Positions 48,901-58,975 of a stretch of 64,000 nucleotides of DNA are shown here, piece after piece. This DNA is from Ophioderma brevispina (lineage: Eukaryota; Echinodermata; Ophiuroidea; Amphilepidida; Ophiodermatidae). The stretch covers positions 21,504-85,503 of the forward strand of contig JAMKCH010014254.1 in NCBI GenBank assembly GCA_023653785.1, in the 5' to 3' direction. A program made the translations under genes and the position numbers. Each line of letters begins with the position of its first letter. Within the stretch, counting starts at the first letter, position 1. The notes under the pieces are model-generated. The model saw nothing but the letters and a program-made list of their open reading frames with translations, was not told where the DNA came from and did not search any database.

Positions 48901-50215
48901 TGTGTTTTCAACTCGCGTATGCGACGAACGTAAAATACCGCGTGTGCATAATATGTCATTATGGATTTCCAATCACACGATACGCTAAACCAAATCTGTG
49001 TGCCCAAAACTATATAATGAGATGCGATTCTCATTATAATACTATTGGGCACCTTGATTTTTGGTTACGCCCGTTTCGGGCGAATCTTCGGTTCTGGGTT
49101 ATATTTTACGCAGTGGTATGCCCTTATGTGCAAGAGATCAACATTGCTCCAAAATGCGATGTCCAGAATCACTGATATTTTGAAGTCCATATGCTATATG
49201 GATATCTGTATGGACATATTGGATATCATTCAACCATAGACAAAATGAAGGTGTCATGATCACAACGAAAGCACCTTTTAAATAAGGGGTCCGGTTTGGC
49301 CTTCGTCCACAGTTTATGTAGATTTTTTCCCCCTCGGACACATCATGTGTCATATTGAGCCACTGCAACAGCCATTTATTTAATTATATCCTGTCTTTTT
49401 CAGTCAGTGCATGAAGCAAGATAATTCAGTGGTCTCAGAGTAATAAGTCACGATCATTTACTGACAAATGCATGCCGAAATGATGCCTGAACATTTTGAC
49501 TTGACTGGTCTCAACTGGCCTTTTGACTACTCCTCCTCATTGGCTGCTTTACGTTTGTTTTTTATTGACAGTAAAAAAAAACAGTTGTGAAATTACACAA
49601 GCTATCAGATGGACAAATTTTGATCTAATCTGGCACATCATCTTTTTATACATTGTTTGCATGTTTAGGATGTTCCATAGTAGTTTGTAGTAACTTTTGT
49701 GGACGTGACATTTGTAAAAATACAATATTATGTACAAATGTTACATTATTACAGTCATTTTACATTTACATATTCCATACATTTAAGCCCCTTTCCTTTC
49801 ATTGATCTCTTGTTTTTATCCCCCTGTCTGGAAAAGCAGAATGGGGATTAATGCTATCAGTCAAGGCGTCGGCGTCGGCGTCCAACACAATCTTGTGACG
49901 CGATAACATGCACCCATAAGGTTATGTGATGTAACATTTTTTTTTTTTTCTGGTGGGTGTGATCGGAACGGTGCCTGCCCTTCCATCTGATTAGATTATG
50001 GGCATGGCATTCTATATTACAATTGCATATTAATGAGTTAATTTAAGTTGTGAACAAACTACTGAAGATCCCTAAGTCCGATTTTGATTAAACTTGGTGG
50101 AGGGGTGGGATGAATCATGTAACTCTCGCGCTGATGATTAGGTTTTGTGGCGCATGATATTCTAATTCAATAGCAATTTGCATATTTATGGGCTAAATTG
50201 GGGTATTTTTCACCC
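45961..50215 (+). other. Intron, mostly unassigned
   Basis: Holds an array at 47250-47770 and CpG-richer patches at 46560-46740 (with GGTATAAAAG near 46718) and 48530-48680. No exon of the kinesin was recognised, although the human stalk has more sequence than the exons found here. Confidence 0.4.
47250..47770. repeat. Copy of the 39.6-kb tandem family
   Basis: Starts with a GTCTGTCTGTCCGTC microsatellite (47280-47305). Units near 47330 and 47509 share CAGTGATGGATCAA..T and GGGTCTCATGTGG/GGGATCTTATGTAGG. The right end GACCACATAATCGGATGACC then CTGTCCCTATT matches that of 39600-40130. Confidence 0.6.
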
Positions 50216-50905
50216 AACAACAAACCGCTCCCGCCATGGAGGTGGGGGGGGGGGGGGGGGGAGTTGGGGGTGTGTGGGTTGAGGTGGTGGTGGTGTGTGG
50301 GGTGGAGGGTGGGGGTGTATATTTGTTTTTTTTTGTTGGGTGTTGGGGAAAAGATTTTTTTACCAACTTTTTATTCCTTATTTTCTTACTTCTGGCCCTT
50401 TTTTGTTCTTTTACTGGTTTATTCTTTTTTTTTTCTTATTACTGGTTGTTTTTTGCTTTTTATTTTTTTCATTTTTTTGTGTGCCTTTTTTTACGACCCT
50501 GTTTAGCTTTTTCTCTCTCCGGCGATATGTTCATTTAAATTCTTTTTCTTCCCAAGTCCTTTTTTTTTTAAATATTTTTTTGTAGTGGGGGTATTGCGCC
50601 ACGTCTGTGTTGTTTTTCTTCTCCTTTCTTTTCCTTTGCTTTTTTTCGGGTTTTTGTTGCACACACTTTCGTGTTTTTTTTCCGTTTTTACTTTTTGTTC
50701 TTTGTCCCTTCTTTGTGTTATTTTTGAATTTTTTTTTTTTAAAATTTGAAATGAAACACTGAGAGTGTGTGGTGTTGTTGATTTTTTTTTGGAGGTGGGG
50801 GGCGAGTTTTTTGTTTTTGGTTTTTTTTTTGTTTTTGTCTTTTTTTTTTGTGTTTTTTTTATTTGGACTGGAATTTACTGTTTGTTGTTATAATCGGCTC
50901 GCGGT
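50216..50905. repeat. Strand-asymmetric G- then T-rich tract
   Basis: The + strand is G-rich at 50234-50330 and then almost purely T with G to 50870, with scarcely any A or C in long stretches. Phe/Gly-rich open frames here are artefacts of composition. Confidence 0.8.
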
Positions 50906-51116
50906 TCGGTTTCCATCTTTTCTTCAACGCAACGTGTATTTTTGCATTTGAGAGTGTAAAGTTGAACTTCATTTGTTCCTTAGTTATGTGTTAAATGTCC
51001 TTGTGTAGATGTGCTCCACAACTTGGCTTGCTTAATTCATGTTGTATTAAACGATTCAAATGTAAAATGGTTTTGATACACTAAAGAATGTACGTCTGCT
51101 TATTCTTAATATTCAG

Positions 51117-51266
51117 ACTTTAACAATCTTAGAAGAAAGACCACAACACAAGAACAGATTGAAGAAACACGGGAGGAGTTTGAAAGGAAGATAAAACTGG
51201 AATTGGAGAAAAAAACAAGTTTGAAGCTGAGAAGAAGCACTGCAGGAATGGGAGAATCAAGAAAAG
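51117..51266 (+). CDS. KIF16B: KIF16B coiled-coil exon (EETREEFERKIKLELEKK)
   Basis: Acceptor aatattcag, donor gtacat; the first two bases complete Asp with the g left by the 43722 exon. EQIEETREEFERKIKLELEKK is open. Then the frame changes twice: KFEAEKK appears in one frame and ALQEWENQEK in another. Two one-base insertions would join them. Confidence 0.75.
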
Positions 51267-51439
51267 GTACATACTTTGTCATGACTTTTGAAAGATTTCA
51301 GTGATGCAGGAGATTGTTAAATATTCATCCATAATGTCAAAGGTTACCCTATCTGTGACCTATATTGATTGGGTCCAAAATCAAGATTATCAAAAAAGTT
51401 TAAGTAATTGTGCTTTTTTGTCTCGCCTGAACTTTTCTG

Positions 51440-51485
51440 TCTGTCTGTCTGTCTGTCCGTCTGTCTGTCCGTCTGTCTTGTCTTC
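51440..51485. repeat. GTCT microsatellite
   Basis: TCTGTCTGTCTGTCTGTCCG-type run at the left end of the following tandem repeat. Confidence 0.85.
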
Positions 51486-51524
51486 ATGGCTGTCTGTCTG
51501 CTCGCCGGCCGTGTTCACCTGCTT

Positions 51525-52660
51525 GTTACGATTTATCTGGAGTTTCGTAAGTGCTACGATGGTGTAACTTGTTGAAGGACGGGTCCATGAGTTCTCTACT
51601 TGATTATATTTGTTTGGCGTAAAATATCTAATTTTAGTATCTAATTTGCATAATTTACGGACATTTTCTTTCCTGCAATGCTTGTGTACAAGTTTTTCTG
51701 GATTTTCGTCAGGCGTATATGATGTAACTTGTGGAAGGGAGCGGGCTGGAGAGTCTCGAACTGATTATTTCGGGCGTATTTCGGGCAAAATTAAGTATGC
51801 CAATGAGCTAATTAATATGCAAAAATCAGCGGTAATTGCTATATTTTTAAACGGTACCTCGGATACCAAAAAATTCCTTCACTGCATGAAGCCTACCATG
51901 GTGATCATCTTTTTAGCAATTTGAAAGTGTGTTATATAGGCTGCTAGTATGCAATGAGCTACTTAAATATCTATGTACTGTATCTCTGAACAGTCACATC
52001 GGATAGGCCAAATTCCCTTCGCTACAATGAAAGAATACTATGTCCTGCATCTTTTGTGGTGAATCATATTGGGTCAAAGTGGCATTTTGGGCGTAAAAAT
52101 GCTAATTAAGTGTCTAATTTTTGCATAATTTAAAGAAAAAAGGCTTGTGTACAAGTTTTCAGGAGTTCCGTAAGGCGTATAATGATGTTAACTTGGTGGA
52201 AAGGAGAGCGGGCTGACAAGAAGAAAAAGTTAGTCTCGACCCGATATATTTTGGGCCTATTTCGGCAAATTAAGTATGCAATGAGCTAATTTAATATGCA
52301 AAATCGCATAATTGCTATAATTTTGAACGTAAACGGTACACCGGATACCCAAAATTCCTTCACTGCACAACCATATTTTGGTGCGCATCTTTGTTTGACA
52401 TTTGAAAGTAAGTGATATGTGCGGCTTAGGTATGTAACGACTAATTAAATATGCATAATTTCTGTATCGCTGAAACGGTACATCGGAAGGCAACTTTCTT
52501 CACTACATGAAGACTAGTCTGGCATTCATCTTTTGTGGAAATCATAATGAGGGTCAGTGCATGTGGGCCAATTAAAGGGGCATTTTGTGTTACAAGACCT
52601 AATTAAAATATGCGTAATTGGCTGTATAGCTGAAACAGTACATTGTATCTCAAATTGTCT
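51525..52660. repeat. Tandem repeat, unit about 474 bp
   Basis: A full unit at 51617-52090 is followed by a second at 52091-52570. Partial units lie at 51525-51616 and 52570-52660. Shared landmarks are CTTGTGTACAAGTTTT, CAATGAGCTAATT.AATATGC, the ACGGTAC..CGGATACC block and CCTTCACTGCA. Each unit itself contains two related sub-units of about 170 bp. Confidence 0.8.
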
Positions 52661-52681
52661 GTGTATATATGGAGCAGCGGC

Positions 52682-54570
52682 TGTTGGGCAGGGGTGGTGT
52701 ATGAGGGGGTCGGGTGGTTGCGGGGTTGGGGAGGGGGTAGGGTAGTGGTGGGGTGGTGGTTGTTGTGCTGGAGGAGGGGGTGGGGTGTTGGGGAGGGGAC
52801 TTGGGGTGTTGGGGCTTGGCTGGGGTGTTGGGAGAGTGCTAGGGTGTTGGGGAGGGGCTGGGTGTTGGGGAGGTGGGCCTGGGTGTTGGGGAGGGGGATG
52901 GGTGTTGGGGAGGGATGGGTGTTGGGGAGGGGATGGGGTGTTGGGGAGGGGATTCGGTGTTTGGGGAGGGGGATGGGGTGTTGGTGAGGGGGATGGATAT
53001 TGTGGGTTGTTTGGGGAGGGGGTGGGGTGGTGCGGGCATGGGGGTGGATTGGGTATTGGGGAGGGAGTTAGGGTGTTGGGGAAGTAGTTGGGTATTGGGG
53101 AGGGCTGGTATTGCGGAGGGGGTGGGTAATTGCGGGGTGTTGGGACGGGGTGGGTGTTGGGGTAGGGTGTTGTGGGAGGGTTTTGTGTTGCGGGTGATGG
53201 AGGGGGTTGGGGTTTCGGGGTGTTGGGGAGGGATTGCGGTGTTGCAGGGTGTTGGGGAGGGGTGGGTGTGCGGGTGTTGGGAGGGGTGGGGTGTTGCGGG
53301 GTGTGGTTTGGGGATGGGGGGGGTGTTGTGGGTGTGTTTGGGGAGTGGATGGGGTGTTGCGGGTGTTGGGGGAGGGGTGGGTGTTGCGTAGTGTTGGTGG
53401 TGGATGTTGCTGGAGGGGTGGGGTGTTGCAGTGTGTTTGAGGGAGGGGGTGGGGGTGGTTTGCGGTGTGTTGGGGAGGGGGTGGGTTGTTGCGGGGTGTT
53501 GGGAGGGGTGAGGTGTTTTGGTGGAGGTTGGGTTGGTTTTTGCGGTGGTGTTGGGAGGGGTGTTTGGGGGGGGTGGGGTGTTGCTGGGTTTGGGGAGGGG
53601 TGGGTGTTTGCAGGGTGGTGGGGAGGGGTGGGTGTTTGCGGGTTGATTGGGAAGGGTGTTGCGTGGTGTTGTGGAGGTTTGTGGTGTTGTCGGTTGCTTT
53701 TGGTAGGGTGGGGTGTTGCGGGGTGCTTGGTGTGTTCGGTTGTTGGGGTGGTGGTGGTGGGGAGTGGTGGGGTGTTGGTGTGGTGTTGGGAGGGGTGGGG
53801 GTGTTGCGGGGTGTTGGGGAGGTGTGGGGGTGTTGCGTGATGTTGTGGAGGGTGTGGGGTGTTGCGGTGGTGTTTGGGGAGGGGGTGTGTTGGGAGGTGG
53901 TGGGTTTTGCGGTGTATTGGAGGGGGGTGGGGTTTGCCGGGTGTTGGGGATGGGTTTGGGGTGTTTGCGGTGTGTTGGGGAGGGTGTAGATCGGGGTGGG
54001 CGGGATGGTTTGCGGTGTGTTGGGGAGGTGTGGGGTTTGCGTGTGTTGGGAGGTTTGGTTGTTGGCGGTGGTGTTGGGGAGGGGTGTTGCGGGGTGTGGG
54101 AGGTAGGGTGGGGTTGCGGTGTGGTTGGGGAGGGGGTGGGGTGTTGCGGGGTGTGGGGAGGGGGTGGGGTGTTTGCGGGGTGTTGTGAGGGGGTGGGGGT
54201 GTTGCGGTGGTGTTGGGGAGGGGGTGGGGTGTTTGCGGTGGTGTTGGGAAGGAGTGGGGGTGTTGGGTATTGGTTAGTGTGTGCGGGTGTTGGGGAGGGG
54301 GGGGTTTGTGCGGGGTGTTGTTTGATTTTTTTTATTTTTTTTCTTTTGTTTTGTAGTTAGTTTTTTTTTTTTTTGTTGTTTTGGGGAGGTGGGAGGTTTG
54401 CGGTGGTGTTGGGGAGGGGTGGGGTGTGCGGTGGTGGTGTTGGGGAGGGGGTGGGGTTTTGCGGGGTGTTAGGGAGGGGGTGGGGTGTTGGGAGGGAATG
54501 GGGTTTGCGGTTGTGTTGGGGAGGGGTGCTGGGTGTTGTCTGTGTGTGTTGGGGAGGTGGTGGGTGTTTG
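52682..54570. repeat. G-rich minisatellite, left block
   Basis: Variations on GGGGTGTTGGGGAGGGGGTG with GTGTTGCGGGGTGTTGGGGA as the longer period, continuous for about 1.9 kb with one T-rich interruption at 54317-54383. G and T make up nearly the whole + strand. The runs of four G at short spacing are ideal G-quadruplex text. Gly/Cys/Trp-rich open frames of up to 222 codons here are artefacts. Confidence 0.95.
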
Positions 54571-54575
54571 CAGGT

Positions 54576-56078
54576 AGTCCATAAGCCCGTTTTCTGTCGG
54601 GCCTTAAATTGAGATTGTTGCACACACCACATGTGATTAATTTCCAATATTGCACCTTGAAGGGGGTGTCCCCCTGACTAGGATTAGGTCTGTTTCCGCC
54701 GACCCCGAAAAGTGGCACATTAGCGCGTACTGCCTATTTCAAAAAATGGCCACCATTGTTTTTTTTTTTTTTTAAATTAATATTTTCATTAGATAGAATT
54801 CTCTTATCCAGGACTAACAAATAAAGTTTCTACCTTACTTAAGTGGGCCTTAAAACATTTAGTGTCCAAGAATGGCCGCCGGTAGAGAGGCATGTTTTGT
54901 AAATGTACTAAAATTGTCTAAATAGAATGGGTAAGAATGCGAGTAATATTTTTAGAGCACCAAAAGAGATTAAGACTTTGTGTATTGCGACATGACCATA
55001 ACTCATGATGGCGGCGGGTATACTCGCTCCAGGGGGACATAAACAAGAAGAAAAACTCCCCTGTACATCTTTTTCGACATAATCAGAACCATAATAAAAC
55101 TCATGATAACTTTTCCCTGGATTTTTCCCTCTCGTACTTCTGGATAAGTGCAGACCACTCAACACTATTTGACGCTGTGAAGAAGCTGATCTGGGCAGTA
55201 AGAGAGAGAAGGAGCCCGTGTACAAGTCAAAAACAAAGATAGCACTTGATGTTCTCGAAAGAACCTTAGGCCACCAATGTAATTTTCCTCGTACCTAGAA
55301 CATTTTTTCACTTCTTCATAAGCATATTTTTTAATTTTTACTGGGAAACACCCATGACGTCACTGTGTAGGCCTTAAATACAAACCACACCCATTTATCT
55401 GATTTAATGAATCAGTTTGATATGAGTTGTTGTCTTACCTATGAACTATTATAGAGTCAGTTTAAACTACGTTATATGGCCCAGTGTAACAGATATAGTG
55501 ACGCACTCTCTTGGACCAGTCAATACCCCCCTTTAATATTTTTTACATCTGAAAATGATTTAGGTCATTATTATAAAGTGTTGTTTTAACGTCGAAAAGA
55601 TGAGTAGGCTGCTTTTCTTCCTGACTTTTTACGAACCCTAGAGTTAAATATAATCACCGCCACCTTTAAAAACAAGCTTGTGAGCGTAAAATATATTAAA
55701 TGCCCATATAATTCTTGTTGGAGCTCCAAAATATCCCAGGTTCTTCTTTAACATACCATTTTAAGTTTATTTAGCAAAATATGCCTCCTTGCGGCGGCCA
55801 TCTGGACGCCTAGATGTTTAAGCACCCCTTCAGGCTTTTAAAACTTGGTATCGTGTAGTCGTGGTCAAAATTTCTATCTGTATTGAAATTATATGCGGAT
55901 TTACATAAAACAATGGCGGCCATTTGAATGGCAGGGCACACTCTCACGTGTCAGCTGTTTGGGTGGGAACATACCTAATCCTAGTCAGGGGGACATCCCT
56001 TCAAGGTTATATATGGGGAAATTTAATCACTAATGGGTGCAACGAACGAAAATCTGATGATGGCAGCGTATGGACTGT
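54576..56078. mobile_element. Non-autonomous DNA element with long TIRs, inside the G-rich array
   Basis: From AGTCCATA at 54576 inward and from TATGGACT at 56078 inward, the ends are inverted copies for about 200 bp. Shared stretches include ACCTTGAAGGG, TGTCCCCCTGACTAGGATTA, AATGGCC.CCATTGTTTT and a GATAGAA block. The 1-kb interior has no transposase-like frame. Flanking DNA on both sides is the same G-rich minisatellite, so insertion into the array is the simple reading. I could not settle the target-site duplication. Confidence 0.85.
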
Positions 56079-56570
56079 GGGTGTGGCAATGGGTTGGGTG
56101 TTGCGGGTTGTTGGGGAGGGTTGTGGGGGTGTTGGGAGGTGGGGTGTTTGCTGTGTTGTTGGGAGGGTGGTGGTGTTGTTGGGAGGTTGTTTGTTGGTAG
56201 TGGGTGTGTTTTGCAGGGTGGTTGTTGCGGGTGTTGGGAGGTGGGTGGGATTGCGGGGTGTTGTGGCGGGGTGGGGTGTTACGAGGCCTTGAGGGGTGGT
56301 TTTGGGGTTTTGGGGATGGAGTGGGGTGTTGTCGGGGTGTTGGGAGGGGGTGGGGTGTTGCGGGTGTTTGTTGAGGGTGTGGGGGTGTTGCGGGTTTGGG
56401 GAGGGGGTGTGGTTGTTTGTGGGGTGTTGGGGAGGGGGTGGGGTTTGGGAGGGGAGTGGGGTGTTGCGGGGTGTTGGGGGGGGTGGGTGTTGGGGAGTGG
56501 TGGGGTGGAATGTTTGGCTAGGGGTGGGGTGTGTAGGGGACTTGGGGAGGGGGTGTTTGGGGATGGGGAT
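56079..56570. repeat. G-rich minisatellite, right block
   Basis: Same GGGGTGTTGCGGGTGTTGGG text as the left block, resumed after the inserted element. Confidence 0.93.
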
Positions 56571-57425
56571 ATCTTCAATCCTCCACTGTATCTGCTTGCA
56601 GCAACTTCTTTGGGAACTTCTACTTGTACAGTTTGTAATCTGGTGGTGCTAACCTTTGTCTACGGCTATCCCGAAGCAGGCGAGACTTGTGGTTCGAGAC
56701 GCCTTGTTTTGGAAGGCGGGGGAAGGGGAGGCTAATTGGGCAAGAAATTGCTGGGGGAGGGGTGAGGGGTCTGGAAGGAAAGGCCTTGTTAAATATGATT
56801 CATATGGTGACGCACTATGACTTATAGCTATAGGTCCAAGGTCAACCTTATCTTTGACCTATAGTTATTGTGTCAAAAACAAGATATGTTAATTTATGTA
56901 AAATAATAAAAAAAATAAATATATTTTCAATTGTGCACCCTCAGACTTAAGGCTATAGGTCAAAGGTCAAACAGAATTTAATTAAAACATGCTTGCGAGT
57001 ATAACTTGAAATTACACTGAATAAAGTTGAACAGCTATGAAGTAATTTTAATGTGCCAAAATCGATTTGATCCACTGTGAAAGTAATCAGTAATTTCTTT
57101 ATTTCAGTCCTGTAACAGCAGAAATAACAGGAGCAGTGTGATACAATAAATTTGCAGCAATTTCCCTCATAACATCAAATGAACAATCAAACATTAACTG
57201 AATTTTGGAATAACCGTTTCCGAGGATACTATTGAACCAAATCACAAGAAAATAGTTGCAATGACAAATGTCAAACAAGCCTTTAATTAAAAATGAACAA
57301 AGAAAAGGAAAAACTATGGCAAGAATATCCCCTCGCATTTAACTGTTTTGTGAATCCTTCTGTAAATTTACTTTTTTGGTATCTGAGTTTTACTCTTTGA
57401 AAGTCAATTCTACATCTAGCCACAG
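56571..57425 (+). other. Intron remainder
   Basis: GGTCA motifs at 56830-56965 (for example TATAGGTCAAAGGTCAAAC); otherwise AT-rich and unassigned. Confidence 0.45.
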
Positions 57426-57609
57426 AATCAATGCCTTGGTGGAGGAACAAGTAAGAAACGTCTCTTTGAAGAGCAGATGGCTGAGGAGAAGGTGCTGAAC
57501 TCAAGCAAGAGATGGAAGCACAAGAGAGACAACAAACAACATGCAGCAAATACAGCTGGCCCACAACATGAGATGGAAGCCACTCAGGAAGAAGTTTTGC
57601 CGATAGCAT
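57426..57609 (+). CDS. KIF16B: KIF16B exon before the PX domain (INALVEEQVRKRLFEEQ)
   Basis: Acceptor tagccacag (another AG at 57419 is possible), donor gtaaga. INALVEEQV aligns with human RINAYIEEEV, which lies shortly before the PX domain. RLFEEQMAEEKVL, LKQEMEAQERQQTT and EMEATQEEVLPIA follow in other frames. At least three one- or two-base changes are needed to join them. Breaks sit at aaac/ctgaactc-type runs. Confidence 0.78.
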
Positions 57610-58426
57610 GTAAGAATGAAAGATCACTCCTAACAAAAGACCCTCATCTAAAATGAGTCCAGATACTATCTCATTGGCATTGTTTGATCGCCTACATTCT
57701 TCTTGCAATAAGCTTTACATGAGTTCTAACTCAATGGGGAAGGGGGCTTAATTTTCATGCTTTGAAGGTAGCCAAAACAGAGTCATTTATGTGCTGATTC
57801 AACTACTTTGCTCATAGATGCATCAATTTTGTGTGTTGCCTCATTTTGGGTTTTCATACAAAAATCCTCTGAGGAGGTTAGCTGTTTAAGCTGGTATAAC
57901 TAAAAACAAGATCTACCACAAGGGCGTCGCTCTGGAGAGCTATGGCAGCCATCCAGCACTTGATGTCAGAGAATAGTTTCCGTCAACTAAGTCTTGCCTC
58001 CAATAAATCCTACACAGCGTATTGCTGTGAATGTTGAGGTGATCCGGCTACCCGTTAGTGAGGACAAAACCGGATTTTAAAACTTTGGTTTTACTACTAC
58101 TACTTGATGTTAAGCAAAAGAAAAAAAAAAGGACTATGCTTAGCTTTTTCCACTGTGGCTGTGGCTGTAAACTTAGGTTAACAATTGCCTCATTCTTGTC
58201 AAATCAACCAGATTAAGTCATACAGGGTCACAAGAACCTCTTTACTTGAGCCTTATTTTGCAATGATGCAACTTGGACACTGAATGACCCCCATGTGACT
58301 CTTTCTCCCCATTTTTGTGTCGCCTGCCTTAAGGCAGAAGACACATGGTATCACTTTGTCTGTTGTTGTCTGTTTGTTGATGTCTGTTGTGTGTTGTTGA
58401 TGTCTGTTGTTGTGAAAAAGGGTTAC

Positions 58427-58472
58427 CCCCCCCCCCACTCCCCCCCCCCGACCCCCCCCCCCCCCACCCCCC
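58427..58472. repeat. Poly-C tract
   Basis: Runs of 8-14 C separated by single bases; on the minus strand this is a G-quadruplex-capable run. Confidence 0.9.
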
Positions 58473-58554
58473 CATAATACCTGTAATATCCCATACTTCG
58501 ATGGATTTAACCAAACTTGATCATATATGCAACATGGGGATACTGCTTTGCTGA

Positions 58555-58765
58555 TAGGTCAACGGTCACATACCAAGGTCAAAGGTCACATACCACTAAA
58601 GGTCACATTACCAAGGTCAAAGGTCATGTGGGGTCAAGTTGTAATATAGGCTGAAAATGTAAATTGAGTTGATTTCACTTGAACCAAACTTGAGTCATAG
58701 GGTTGTCAACATTGCATCCCTCATTTGTTGATGCAGTCAGGTCACATCCAAGGTCAAAGGTCATA
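58555..58765. repeat. AGGTCA direct-repeat cluster
   Basis: AAGGTCAAAGGTCA occurs three times (near 58575, 58614 and 58752), and further single GGTCA or GTCAC copies surround them. The arrangement is DR1 (half-sites one base apart). Confidence 0.75.
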
Positions 58766-58941
58766 TGAGACCTTTCATTACAAACCGCGACGGCAGGTGA
58801 CACATCTGGCTGAGGACCGATGTATTTTCACGGCATGATTAGGAGGGAACCCTATTTTCTGGGGAAATACTATATTTTAGACCAGTTATTGTTACTTGTC
58901 AGCATACCAATATGGTGATTATTTTTTTCTTCTTTTGGCAG

Positions 58942-58975
58942 AAGAAATTCTTTCGGAACACATTCCTAGGGGTAG
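58942..58975 (+). CDS. Possible micro-exon (EEILSEHIPRG) leading to PX domain
   Basis: A good acceptor (cttttggcag) and a gtaagg donor bound a 34-nt segment readable as EEILSEHIPRG. In KIF16B, IPR opens the PX domain (human KISIPRYVL). The piece is short, and no following PX exon was found, so this is a weak call. Confidence 0.2.

Larger units (their letters stand above)
3432..57609 (+). other. KIF16B: KIF16B-like kinesin-3 gene, partial at both ends
   Basis: Eighteen exons in one orientation spell out, in order, the later part of a kinesin motor domain, the neck, an FHA domain and a long coiled-coil stalk. This is the layout of KIF16B (SNX23), a plus-end motor that moves early endosomes and binds PI3P through a C-terminal PX domain. 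The most diagnostic stretch is the FHA start GVVLDSELPHLIGVDDDLL, nearly identical to the human KIF16B sequence as I remember it. The P-loop exon was not found to the left nor the PX exons to the right, so the gene probably continues beyond both edges. Several exons need small indels to remain open, while others, including a 1057-nt exon, are fully open. Introns of up to 9 kb are filled with repeats. Assignment to KIF16B is confident; completeness and functionality are not established. Confidence 0.9.

Noticed and set aside
50198..50585. Phe-rich open frames of about 100 codons
   Set aside because: Produced by T-rich low-complexity DNA in all frames.
53172..54360. Open frames of 170-222 codons rich in Gly, Cys, Val and Trp on the + strand
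   Set aside because: They lie wholly in the G-rich minisatellite, occur in all three frames, and result from the near absence of A and hence of stop codons.
56070..56735. 221-codon + strand open frame
   Set aside because: Same G-rich repeat artefact, running a little past the array.
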